A DNA stretch of 64,000 bases from Clostridia bacterium (GCA_017468085.1 JAFUJR010000032.1:1-64000), one strand, 5' to 3'. Shown: positions 34,316 through 42,272, counted from the first letter of the stretch. The notes: generated by a model from the sequence alone, not told the origin. A program made the numbers and translations.

Positions 34316-35747
34316 AAAAGCTTCGCTTATTCTTCAACGCCCTTATCCGCCTTTCCTTATCCTTTTGAATGGAAGTGAGCGCAGTCTTGGGCGCGCTTTT
34401 TTGCGGTCTCGACATCAAATAATACCGCATCTCGTCCAAGGCGTGGTCGGCTGTCTTTCTCGGCAAGTCCCCGCTCCCCCAATAATACCCTTTCAACTCG
34501 CTGATCAGTCGAACGCAGTTTTTAAAGATGTAAATATTCGGCAACCCGTTTTTTCGGCTCAAATAGCTCTTCACCCTCGCTATGCCCGAAAACATATCTT
34601 TTTCCACGTTCGGATTGACCAAAATCCCCCGCTCGTAAAAGAGCTCCACCACGCTCTTTACCCCGCCCAAGGTTCGTTGCTTCGCCGCGCTGTCGATCAG
34701 CGAACATATCCTCCCCTTGCCGTCCGTATGCCAGCCCAGCTCGCGGCAAATGCGTTTTATCTGCTCGGCGTGATAATCGATATCCCGCCCCGCCTCGTAA
34801 TGCTCTGCCATAACGTAAACGTTATCGTCAAAATCCACCGCGTACCAATGCGCCGAAAGCGGATTGTTCAAACCGGGGTCGATAGAAATATTATCCTGCC
34901 ACTCTTTCGGCACGGAAAAGGGCTCGATGACGTGTACGTTCTCGTCGAATTCGGGATAGACAAGCCCCGCCCCGTCCGAGATAAACCGCCCGTACCGCCT
35001 CGACTGCAAAGTGCGTTCGTCCAAGCTCGCTTCAAGCGCCGCCACCTCGTCCTTATCCAAATACGGATTGTCGCTCCACTCGACAAATTCATACCAAACC
35101 TCGGGGTCGGCGCGCTCGTTCAAATAAATATCTTTGTACACGAACGTCAAGCCCTTGAGCGGCGTCATCGTCCCAAACATCTCCCCGCGCCTGTCTAAAA
35201 GCCGCATCTTGCATTCCATATAAATATCCTGCGGCGGTTCTTCGTCAAACCAAACGAAATCGAGGGACGCCCCTTGGAATTTTTCCCTGCCTTGATCGCA
35301 ACTCTTAAATCCGATCACGGAAACCCCGCCCAACACGTTTTTGACGCGGATAAAATCGATGATCCCGTTTTCAGGCGAGTCCTTCCGCCCGCTCAGCATC
35401 ACAACGTCCTCTATCCAATCCTTGCGCAAATAATGCAATATCTTCTTTTGCGCGACGTCTCTCTGTACCTGTGCCGAAACGGAAACCACCCACCCTTGCA
35501 CCTCCGCCCGATTTTGACGGTAAGGGTGAATCCCTCTTGCAAGGTATACGCACTCCACCGCGCCGCACTCCGTCTTTCCTGACCGATTGCCGCCAAACAC
35601 CCACCTATTCCGTTTTAAACACTTGTGAAAGGCAATCTGCTTCTCGTGCTTTTTCTCCCCCGCGTTGTACGCCGCCAAATGATCGCGCGACCTACGGTTT
35701 TTTAATTCCCTTTCAATCTTAATCAGCTTTTCTACAATCTCTTCCAT
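34311..35747 (-). CDS. Terminase large subunit
   Basis: 478 residues. Walker A is GGNRSGKT (52-59) and Walker B is LDFVWFDEEP (162-171), including the catalytic glutamate. The RNase H-like nuclease has acidic residues in SIDPGLNNP (Asp290), SLIDSAA (Asp352) and TADHALDEM (Asp434/438). All catalytic positions are present, so it should be an active packaging motor and headful-type nuclease of the podovirus (Terminase_6) kind. It is preceded by an apparent minus-strand start region near 35750-35800. The opposite-strand gene at 35893 separates it from the first cassette gene. Confidence 0.92.
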   Translation of the reverse strand: MEEIVEKLIKIERELKNRRSRDHLAAYNAGEKKHEKQIAFHKCLKRNRWVFGGNRSGKTECGAVECVYLARGIHPYRQNRAEVQGWVVSVSAQVQRDVAQKKILHYLRKDWIEDVVMLSGRKDSPENGIIDFIRVKNVLGGVSVIGFKSCDQGREKFQGASLDFVWFDEEPPQDIYMECKMRLLDRRGEMFGTMTPLKGLTFVYKDIYLNERADPEVWYEFVEWSDNPYLDKDEVAALEASLDERTLQSRRYGRFISDGAGLVYPEFDENVHVIEPFSVPKEWQDNISIDPGLNNPLSAHWYAVDFDDNVYVMAEHYEAGRDIDYHAEQIKRICRELGWHTDGKGRICSLIDSAAKQRTLGGVKSVVELFYERGILVNPNVEKDMFSGIARVKSYLSRKNGLPNIYIFKNCVRLISELKGYYWGSGDLPRKTADHALDEMRYYLMSRPQKSAPKTALTSIQKDKERRIRALKNKRSFL

Positions 35748-35892
35748 AATCCCTAAAAAACTCTCAAAACCCGACTGCGCTCTCCCTAATATACTATAAA
35801 ATAGCCTCGTCTGAAAATCGAGTGCGTTTTATCCTATTACAGTATACTTTGCAAGCACCGCGCGCAACAAACGGCGACGATATAGGTCTTTT

Positions 35893-36612
35893 ATGCGAAA
35901 AATCCTCACGAAGGCGCTCTCGCCCCTCCTCATCTTCATATTCCTTTGTATGTCCTTCACCTCGTACATGGGTGGGGTGTTTTGGGCAAAAGCGGAAACT
36001 TCCCTCCCGCAAAACGGGGATTACGCCTACGTGCAAACGGACGACGTTTTTTTCTACGCCACCGCCAACGCACAGAACGGCTTATTTCGGCTTCCGCCCA
36101 CCTATTACGTCCGATTGCTCGATTACACCCCCACCTTTTGCAGAGTGGAATACCAAACGGACGGCACGCACACCCAGCGCCTCGTCGGCTACGTCAAAAC
36201 GGAACAGCTCACCTTCGTACCCTACGTTCCAAAACGCCCTTACTTAACTTACATATTCGACGTCGAATACAAAATCGACGACGACGCCAAAACGTCCGAC
36301 GGATTTTTAACGCAAATTATTATGACCTGCGCCTACTACGGCGACTATAACGTCGGCTCGAACACCTATTGCTACGTCCTCCGCGAGGGGGAATTCGGCT
36401 ATATTCCTAAGCCCGACGACCTATACTTTGACGAGAATACGGAATACGCCGAATACTTATCCTCCCTCACCTCGCCGTCAACGGACAGCGCAACCCCTAA
36501 GGCAAAAAACAACACCCCGGCGCAAATCGCCATTTTGATTGCTCTTTGTCTGCTCGTCCCCCTACTCGCCGCCCTCATTTTAAAACCAAAATCCACCCAC
36601 GACCCTGAGTAA
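35893..36612 (+). CDS. Secreted SH3-like protein with C-terminal anchor
   Basis: 239 residues. An N-terminal signal-like segment (LSPLLIFIFLCMSF) is followed by about 180 extracytoplasmic residues and a C-terminal membrane helix (IAILIALCLLVPLLAALIL) with a short basic tail. The middle (DDVFFYATANAQNGLFRLP, FCRVEYQ, RLVGYVKTEQLTFVPYVP) looks like a bacterial SH3 domain. A very similar pattern (VFLYKFPYLNSLL, TGFIPKAYVTDF, final anchor) closes the 809-residue protein at 37559. The two are likely related. It is the only plus-strand gene inside the virion region. TATACT stands about 40 bases upstream as a possible -10. Function unknown. Confidence 0.7.
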   Translation: MRKILTKALSPLLIFIFLCMSFTSYMGGVFWAKAETSLPQNGDYAYVQTDDVFFYATANAQNGLFRLPPTYYVRLLDYTPTFCRVEYQTDGTHTQRLVGYVKTEQLTFVPYVPKRPYLTYIFDVEYKIDDDAKTSDGFLTQIIMTCAYYGDYNVGSNTYCYVLREGEFGYIPKPDDLYFDENTEYAEYLSSLTSPSTDSATPKAKNNTPAQIAILIALCLLVPLLAALILKPKSTHDPE

Positions 36613-36651
36613 CGTTCTCCCCATCACGCCGCAAGGCTTGTATATCTCGCC

Positions 36652-37164
36652 TCACTTCGCCGCGCAAGCCAACCGTCCTTCTTCTAAGCACACTTTCTCG
36701 TCCCGTCCTTCCGCTACGAAGCGGGCAATCCGCCGAAAAATATCCAAGTGCGCAAACTCCGCCTCGTACCGTTCCTCGGTCAAACCGACGGAGCGCATCA
36801 TCGCGCTCACCTTTTCGCCCAACCGTTTCTGTTCCCGAAAATACTTTCGTTCGCTCCAACCCGACTTCGCGCTTTCGTTTTTCAAAAATTCGCGAAGTTG
36901 TTTTCGTTTCCCAAAATACCGAAAGGACAAAAGCCGGTTTTCCCGCTCTTGCAACCGCCCGAAAACCTTTTCCAAATCCTCTTTCAGCCCCTCCAAACTT
37001 CTCTTTACGATAATTTCACTTGCTATGTATTCCGCCAAGCGCTCTGCCGTCATGCCGCTGCCGTGCGAGAGTATCGCCCTGTTGCGGATATGTCCCTCAT
37101 AATCCTTTTGCACCGTCTTTAAAAACGGATAAACGTATAACATTACTTTCGCGTAATTTTCCAA
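36652..37164 (-). CDS. Sigma-like/ArpU-type regulator at the head of the cassette (TTG start)
   Basis: 170 residues from TTG 37164, with a perfect AGGAGGT 9 bases upstream. It is helical and charged throughout. The segment LLSFRYFGKRKQLREFL then WSERKYFREQKRLGEKV resembles sigma region 4 or ArpU/RinA-type late regulators: an LRYFG-like helix followed by a helix-turn-helix containing SERTYFR. I infer a transcription factor for the cassette. It has a promoter at 37204-37231 and an SOS box at 37262-37275. An opposite-strand gene lies between it and the terminase. It could instead be an unrelated host gene. Confidence 0.5.
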   Translation of the reverse strand: MENYAKVMLYVYPFLKTVQKDYEGHIRNRAILSHGSGMTAERLAEYIASEIIVKRSLEGLKEDLEKVFGRLQERENRLLSFRYFGKRKQLREFLKNESAKSGWSERKYFREQKRLGEKVSAMMRSVGLTEERYEAEFAHLDIFRRIARFVAEGRDEKVCLEEGRLACAAK

Positions 37165-37203
37165 AAACTTTTCACCTCCTTGCCGCCAAGTTGCGACGGG
37201 GCT

Positions 37204-37231
37204 ATTATGCCATTTATTTTGTTTTTATCAA
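37204..37231 (-). promoter_or_regulatory. Promoter at the head of the virion cassette
   Basis: TTGATA (37231-37226), 16 bases, CATAAT (37209-37204) on the minus strand. It is about 25 bases ahead of the strong AGGAGGT at 37174-37180. Confidence 0.5.
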
Positions 37232-37261
37232 GTATCTACTGCCACTTTTTTGGTTAAAATC

Positions 37262-37275
37262 CGAACATTTGTTCG
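37262..37275. promoter_or_regulatory. SOS (LexA/DinR) box
   Basis: CGAACATTTGTTCG matches the Gram-positive LexA operator CGAAC-N4-GTTCG exactly. It lies 31 bases upstream of the -35 of the cassette promoter. The ten fixed positions would be expected by chance about 0.06 times in 64 kb. Confidence 0.55.
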
Positions 37276-37401
37276 TTTTTGCAGGTGATTTGAATGGTAA
37301 AACTTGCCAAATGTATGCCTGTTAAAGTGTATTTTCGCTAAAAAGCAACTCATTTTCCTCACTTTTGCAAGAAAAACACGAACAGCCTTATTTTCCACGA
37401 T

Positions 37402-37460
37402 CCCGCACTCCGCATGCAACCTTCCGCATTCCGCATGCAACCTTCCGCATTCCGCATTTA
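37402..37460. repeat. CCTTCCGCATTCCGCATGCAA tandem repeat
   Basis: A 21-base unit built on CTTCCGCATTCCGCATG is repeated about 2.5 times. It belongs to the same simple intergenic family as at 19487-19520, 34279-34315 and 58232-58245. The rest of the gap 37165-37558 holds the two promoters and the SOS box, with no gene. Confidence 0.7.
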
Positions 37461-37521
37461 CAATGTATTTCGTCTTTCTTATTTTGGGATTTTGAAATTA
37501 AAAAAAACTTATCTTCATTCC

Positions 37522-37550
37522 TTGCTTTTTTACAAAAAGCATGTTATAAT
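37522..37550 (+). promoter_or_regulatory. Promoter of the 37559 gene (leaderless)
   Basis: TTGCTT (37522-37527), 17 bases, TGT-TATAAT (37545-37550). The ATG at 37559 is 9 bases after the -10, at the expected transcription start, and no ribosome-binding site is present. Confidence 0.65.
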
Positions 37551-37558
37551 AAAACCGT

Positions 37559-39988
37559 ATGAAGAATTTTAAGACGACGATGATTTGTATACTTTCTTTG
37601 GCAGCGTGCTCCATTTCGGGCGCGGCGCTTTCGCTTGTCCAAAAAAATCTAACGGCAAACGCGTTCGAGCCTATCCCCGCCGCCTCTCTGTTTTTGCCTG
37701 ATTCCTACAAGCAGTACCTCGACCTCAACGCCCCCACCGACGTTGCCGTTAACGAGGACTACACGGCGATTGCAGACGGAAACGTCATCTACGTCTACGA
37801 CCAAGCAGACGGGGTATATCGCGAATACGTCCACAACGTAAACTCCGACCCCTTAAAAAACAACGTTACCAAATTACAATTTGACGAAACGGGAAATTTA
37901 TATTTCCTCGACGCGACTTATCTTTATATCCTCGCGCCGAATACCTTGGACGAGCCTACCCCGACGGTGAAGAACACAAGTTTCCCTTGCACGACCTTCT
38001 ACCTGCACGGCGATATGCTGTATTTCACGGACACGAAAGCCTCCACCACTCAGCTTTCGCAGTTAGATTTACTCGCTTACGATATTGACGTAACCCACGC
38101 CAAAACCTTAAAGAGCGACCTTTCGGGCAAACCCACCATCGCCGTATACGAAAACGAGTTGTACTATACGTCCGGCAATAATTTGCGGAAAATCGATTTA
38201 CAAGCGCAATCCGCCCAAGACGCGTCGTCCACCGTCGCCGTATTCGACAACTTCTCCGCTTTTTCCTCTATCCGTATCGTAAACGGCGTATTCTGTTGCA
38301 CGAGCACGAACGACCCTGCAACCTTCTACGCCTACGATTTGACCGAGCTTGCGACGACAAGCATCATCAACGAAAATTCCCTCGCGCCGCTCAACAAAAC
38401 GGACGGCAAATTTTCCGCCCTCACCGTATTTGACGGCGCCGTATACGCCGTGGACGGCAATTCGGTGCGTGAATTCAACTTAACCGACTGCGATTTCACT
38501 GACCGTGAAATCGGCAACCGCTCCTCTTCCGTTAACCGTATAAACGACGCGGCGGACGTCTGCCTTGCAGATAATCTGTTGCTCATTGCCGACAACGGAA
38601 ACAAGCGCATTTCCGTCCTCGACACCGCTACGGACAATTTCCAAACCCCTATCGAAAACGAATTGATTGCCGAAAGGCTCGTTTCCGACGGCAACACTTT
38701 ACTCGTTGCCAACCAAGACCAAGCGATTTTGTACAGTCTGCAATCGGAAACGTACGGCGAAAAACTTGCGGAATTTGACGATTTTATCGGCAATATCGTC
38801 GGCGCGGCAAGCGTGTACGGTAAGTATTATTTGGCTTTGGACAATTACTCGCACTACCTTATCGGCACGGACGAAAACGGCGAATGGCAATATGCGGAAA
38901 CCAAGCGCGCCGCCACCCGTATCCCCTCACTTTTGACCGCTGACGCTTACGGAAATCTGTACGTCGCAAGCGGCGCAAAAATCCATCGTTACACCGAGGC
39001 GCAGTTTCTTTCCGAAAACGAGGACGGCGTGGAGGTGTACGGCAATCTGCCCCAAAACGCAAAGAAAATTTCCGTCGATTACGAGGGCAACCTCTACGCT
39101 TTGATAGAGGGAAAACTTTATAAACTTGACGGGGAAACGCCCACGCAGTACGGGCTGAACGACCCCCTCGTTTATACGGCTTCCGCCCAAACGACGGTAA
39201 CCGCTTTCACTTTCGGCATTGAAGAAAACAAAACCTACGTTTTGTACGCCGAAAATTATATGGCGCAGACCGCGCTTTTAAATCTGCCCACCGTAAAAAC
39301 GATAGCGGTAAACGGCGCGGACGAAAGTATTTTCGCCAAAGAGAGCGCGACTTTCTCCGTCGTGCAGACCCAACCCGACGCGTTGACCGTCTACTTCGAT
39401 ATTAACGCCTTAGAGGGCGCAACGGAATTCCCTTACCTTTCCTTTGAACGCAGAGCAATGCCCTTCACCGCCTTAAAAATCGGGGAAACGGAAAAGCACA
39501 ACGCCCTTGCGATTTTCAACGAGGAAACGCACGAATATCAAACCTGCCTCGTCCTCAAAACGCAGTGTAACGAGCTTCCCGCCGAAGAATACCGCTCTGA
39601 CTACGACAGCGAAAAAACGGGCTATCTCACTAACGCGGTTTTCCTTTATAAGTTCCCTTATTTAAATTCCCTGCTCACCGCGTCGAGGTTGAATGCGGAT
39701 ATGCAAATCACCTTGCTCGGCGAAATCGATAAGCTCGACCACCCCTATTACCACGTCGCTTACGTGGACGAAAACGGCGTGCGCCAAACGGGCTTTATCC
39801 CCAAGGCGTACGTAACCGATTTCAGCGCAACGACGCCCATTCCCGAGCAGCTCACCTATGGTAGCCTCACCTCGAACAACGACAGTATTTTCCGCCTTGT
39901 TTACCTCATTTTGGGTACGGCGGTCATTTGCATCCTCGTCGATATATTGATTTTGAAAAAGCGCAAGAACGACGAAACGCAAAACTGA
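37559..39988 (+). CDS. Secreted propeller-like protein with SH3-like and membrane-anchor C-terminus
   Basis: 809 residues. It has an N-terminal signal-like helix (TMICILSLAACSISGAALSL). About 550 residues follow of repeated strand-turn units with YWTD/NHL-like phrases: GNLYFLDATYLYI, NLRKIDLQ, AVYAVDGNSVREFNL and NLLLIADNGNKRISVLD. These suggest one or two beta-propellers. An SH3-like region (VFLYKFPYLNSLL ... TGFIPKAYVTDF) and a single C-terminal helix with basic tail KKRKN end it. It is probably displayed outside the membrane. The end resembles that of the gene at 35893. ATG 37559 lies at the predicted transcription start with no ribosome-binding site. Confidence 0.75.
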   Translation: MKNFKTTMICILSLAACSISGAALSLVQKNLTANAFEPIPAASLFLPDSYKQYLDLNAPTDVAVNEDYTAIADGNVIYVYDQADGVYREYVHNVNSDPLKNNVTKLQFDETGNLYFLDATYLYILAPNTLDEPTPTVKNTSFPCTTFYLHGDMLYFTDTKASTTQLSQLDLLAYDIDVTHAKTLKSDLSGKPTIAVYENELYYTSGNNLRKIDLQAQSAQDASSTVAVFDNFSAFSSIRIVNGVFCCTSTNDPATFYAYDLTELATTSIINENSLAPLNKTDGKFSALTVFDGAVYAVDGNSVREFNLTDCDFTDREIGNRSSSVNRINDAADVCLADNLLLIADNGNKRISVLDTATDNFQTPIENELIAERLVSDGNTLLVANQDQAILYSLQSETYGEKLAEFDDFIGNIVGAASVYGKYYLALDNYSHYLIGTDENGEWQYAETKRAATRIPSLLTADAYGNLYVASGAKIHRYTEAQFLSENEDGVEVYGNLPQNAKKISVDYEGNLYALIEGKLYKLDGETPTQYGLNDPLVYTASAQTTVTAFTFGIEENKTYVLYAENYMAQTALLNLPTVKTIAVNGADESIFAKESATFSVVQTQPDALTVYFDINALEGATEFPYLSFERRAMPFTALKIGETEKHNALAIFNEETHEYQTCLVLKTQCNELPAEEYRSDYDSEKTGYLTNAVFLYKFPYLNSLLTASRLNADMQITLLGEIDKLDHPYYHVAYVDENGVRQTGFIPKAYVTDFSATTPIPEQLTYGSLTSNNDSIFRLVYLILGTAVICILVDILILKKRKNDETQN

Positions 39989-40022
39989 TTTTTGCTTATA
40001 ATAATTATAGGGCGAAAAAAGC

Positions 40023-40200
40023 GCGGTAAAACTGGGTCAAACCTCAGCCACATAAAACTTGTTTGAAACCAACCGCCCATACCGCCCGCTCGCCCCGTAA
40101 AAGAACGGGCGGCAAGCGGTAAAACTGGGTCAAGGCTCAGCCTTGCCGTACGTGAGCAAGGGGCGCGGAGCGACAACGAAGTATTGCGAAGTATATACGT
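40023..40200 (+). repeat. 95-base repeat family and GTATTGCGA element upstream of mgtE
   Basis: GCGGTAAAACTGGGTCAA occurs at 40023 and again at 40117, 94 bases apart. The second runs into CAAGGCTCAGCCTTG, the palindrome also found at 19025. GTATTGCGAAGTATATACGT at 40181-40200 is a second family with copies at 56465-56484 and 58365-58384. The 39989-40240 stretch has no gene. Confidence 0.8.
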
Positions 40201-40240
40201 ATTTCTAAAAAAAAAAATAAAAGGAGGAACGGTTTTTATT

Positions 40241-40324
40241 ATGACAGCAGACTATCACCCAAGCGTAGACCCGCTAAGCAACGCGCCGTCTTTGCGCCGT
40301 TTCTTCTTACGACGTAAACGGTAA
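40241..40324 (+). CDS. 27-residue leader ORF upstream of mgtE
   Basis: ATG 40241 is preceded by AAGGAGG (13 bases away) and the ORF ends at 40324, 60 bases before mgtE. The peptide has an acidic/proline-rich first half (ADYHPSVDP, NAPS) and a basic-hydrophobic end RRFFLRRKR. This is the same plan as enterobacterial MgtL: acidic and proline residues first, then Arg/Phe/Leu. In MgtL, low magnesium destabilises the translating ribosome and switches on the transporter gene. The similarity is of pattern only. A CCGTTT/AAACGG stem (40297-40321) covers the end of the ORF. Confidence 0.5.
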   Translation: MTADYHPSVDPLSNAPSLRRFFLRRKR

Positions 40325-40384
40325 TTGCTCCACGAGGATACGCTACCCGCAGTTTCAGTCAAAAAAAATAAGAGGTAGAGTATT

Positions 40385-42052
40385 ATGCAAAAGGAATTAT
40401 CAGAGCTTTTAGAAGCTCAAAATTATCAAGCCGCGGCAGAGTTCGTAGAAAAGTATGAAAACGAACGGCTTGCCGCGCTCATCAACGAGGTAGAAGAAGC
40501 CTATCTTCTTCCTTTTTGTCATGCGCTCGACAGCGAACAGCTTGCCGACGCGCTTTTGCTTTTAGACAGCGACCTACAAGAAAAAATTATCGGCGGGCTT
40601 CGCGACGAAGAGCTGGAAAAGGTGATGGACGAGATTTCCGTCGACGACACCGTAGAAATCATCGAAGATATGCCGCAGGAAATCGTCAGACGTATCGCCG
40701 AAGTAGACGACATTTTAAAGCTGCTTGAAGAACGCAACTACGCCGTATTAAAGCCCCTGCTCGCCGATATGAACGCCATCGACCTTGCCGAGGTTTTCGA
40801 GGGGACGGAAAAAGACGCCGATTTGCTGATTTTGTTCCGCATACTCCCTAAGGATCTGGCGGCGGAAACCTTTGTCGAAATGGATAGCGACGTACAGCAA
40901 AAACTCATCCATAAATTAAACGACAGAGAATTGAAGGACGTCCTTGACGAACTGTTTTTGGACGATACGGTTGACCTCATCGAAGAAATGCCGGCAAGCG
41001 TGGTCAAGCGCGTCTTGGCGCAAAGCGACGCCGAAACCCGTGCATACATCAACCAAATTTTGAAATACCCCAAGGATAGCGCGGGCAGTATTATGACGAT
41101 AGAATTCGTTTCCCTGCGCCCCACCATGACGGTAGACGACGCGTTTGAGCGTATTCGCCGCACCGCCATCGACAAGGAAACCATCTATACCTGCTACGTC
41201 GTAGACGAGAAAAACAAAATCCTCGGCCTTGTAACGGCAAAGGATTTGATGTTGGCGCAAAAGACGGCGCTCGTTTCCGACATCATGGAAGAAAACGTCA
41301 TTTACGCCTACACCGAGGACGATAAGGAAGAGGTCGCAAACAAGATTTCCGATTACGGCTTTTTGGCTCTGCCTATCGTAGATAGAGAAATGCGGCTTGT
41401 CGGTATCGTTACCATCGACGACGCTATCGACGTCCTGCAAGAAGAAAACACCGAGGATATCGCCAAAATGGCGGCTATCACGCCGACGGATAGACCCTAC
41501 TTAAAAACGGGGGTGTTCACTCTTTGGAAAACGCGCGTTTTGTGGCTGTTGATCTTGATGCTCGGCTCGACGTTTACGGGGCTTATCTTAAACCATTTCG
41601 AACAGATTTTGGTGGCTTGCCTCGTCGCTTGCGTACCCATGATCATGGGTACGGGCGGTAATTCTGGCTCACAGGCGTCCGTTACCGTCATCCGCGCCCT
41701 CTCCCTTGGCGAAGTGGAAATCCGCGACGTGTGGAAGGTGCTTTGGAAGGAATTCCGCACGGCGATTTTACTTGGTTTGACCTTGGCGGCGGCGTGCTTC
41801 TTAAAACTCAGATTTTTAGACGGAATGCTGTTGCAAATGGAAGGCTACACTTGGGACGTTTGCGCCGTCGTTTCCCTCGCCCTTTTCTGCACGGTGATCG
41901 TAGCGAAATTGGTGGGCGCACTCTTACCCCTCTTGGCAAAACTTTGCAGACTTGACCCCGCCGTCGTTGCAAATCCGTTTATCACGACGATTGTCGACGC
42001 TGTTTCGGTCATCTTATTCTGCGGTTTATCCGTCGCAATTTTAGGCTTATAA
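40385..42052 (+). CDS. mgtE: Magnesium transporter MgtE with duplicated N domain
   Basis: 555 residues, about 100 more than usual. Two successive copies of the MgtE N-domain are visible. Copy 1 is around LPFCHALDSEQLADALLLLD ... VDDTVEIIEDMPQEIVRRI. Copy 2 is around LFRILPKDLAAETFVEMD ... LDDTVDLIEEMPASVVKRVL. Two CBS domains (about residues 235-355) follow, then five membrane helices with the pore motif MGTGGNSGSQASVTVIRAL. MgtE is a Mg-gated Mg channel, closed when the cytosolic N and CBS domains bind Mg. AGAGGTAG lies before ATG 40385, and a strong terminator follows at 42226-42272. No M-box riboswitch is seen upstream. Confidence 0.95.
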   Translation: MQKELSELLEAQNYQAAAEFVEKYENERLAALINEVEEAYLLPFCHALDSEQLADALLLLDSDLQEKIIGGLRDEELEKVMDEISVDDTVEIIEDMPQEIVRRIAEVDDILKLLEERNYAVLKPLLADMNAIDLAEVFEGTEKDADLLILFRILPKDLAAETFVEMDSDVQQKLIHKLNDRELKDVLDELFLDDTVDLIEEMPASVVKRVLAQSDAETRAYINQILKYPKDSAGSIMTIEFVSLRPTMTVDDAFERIRRTAIDKETIYTCYVVDEKNKILGLVTAKDLMLAQKTALVSDIMEENVIYAYTEDDKEEVANKISDYGFLALPIVDREMRLVGIVTIDDAIDVLQEENTEDIAKMAAITPTDRPYLKTGVFTLWKTRVLWLLILMLGSTFTGLILNHFEQILVACLVACVPMIMGTGGNSGSQASVTVIRALSLGEVEIRDVWKVLWKEFRTAILLGLTLAAACFLKLRFLDGMLLQMEGYTWDVCAVVSLALFCTVIVAKLVGALLPLLAKLCRLDPAVVANPFITTIVDAVSVILFCGLSVAILGL

Positions 42053-42074
42053 TCCCAAAAGAGCGTTGAAATCA

Positions 42075-42102
42075 GCGTGATACTCTTAACGGAGTATCAC
42101 GC
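42075..42102. repeat. Perfect 11-base hairpin after mgtE
   Basis: GCGTGATACTC-TTAACG-GAGTATCACGC, 22 bases after the mgtE stop. No T run follows. Further small palindromes (TTCGCCTTCGGCGA, TTCCCGTAAGGGAA) fill 42110-42205. It may be a 3' mRNA structure. Confidence 0.6.
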
Positions 42103-42225
42103 AACTCTATTCGCCTTCGGCGAGTTTTATTGCCTCGCAAGTTAAGGACGAATAGAATAGAACTGCAAGGCTTTGCTTTGCAAGCGCACTTCCCGTAAGG
42201 GAAATATCACTCGCTTTATACCAAT

Positions 42226-42272
42226 AAAAGAGAGGACGTTTCGGCTATAAAACCGATTCGTCCTCTCTTTTT
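42226..42272 (+). terminator. Terminator of mgtE
   Basis: AAAAGAGAGGACG and CGTCCTCTCTTTTT form a 13-base stem with a T run. An inner CGG/CCG extends it. Confidence 0.9.

Noticed and set aside
33354-35198. 614-codon plus-strand open frame opposite portal, TerS-like and terminase genes
   Set aside because: It is an antisense shadow of well-supported genes, with biased, low-complexity translation. The same applies to 54729-56180 opposite the M18 gene.
26930-37300. Attachment-site direct repeats at the cassette borders
   Set aside because: I compared the border sequences by eye and found no shared direct repeat longer than the common host-type simple repeats. A systematic search could still find one.
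40000-40384. M-box (ykoK) magnesium riboswitch upstream of mgtE
   Set aside because: The conserved M-box sequence blocks are not recognisable by eye; a covariance search would be decisive.
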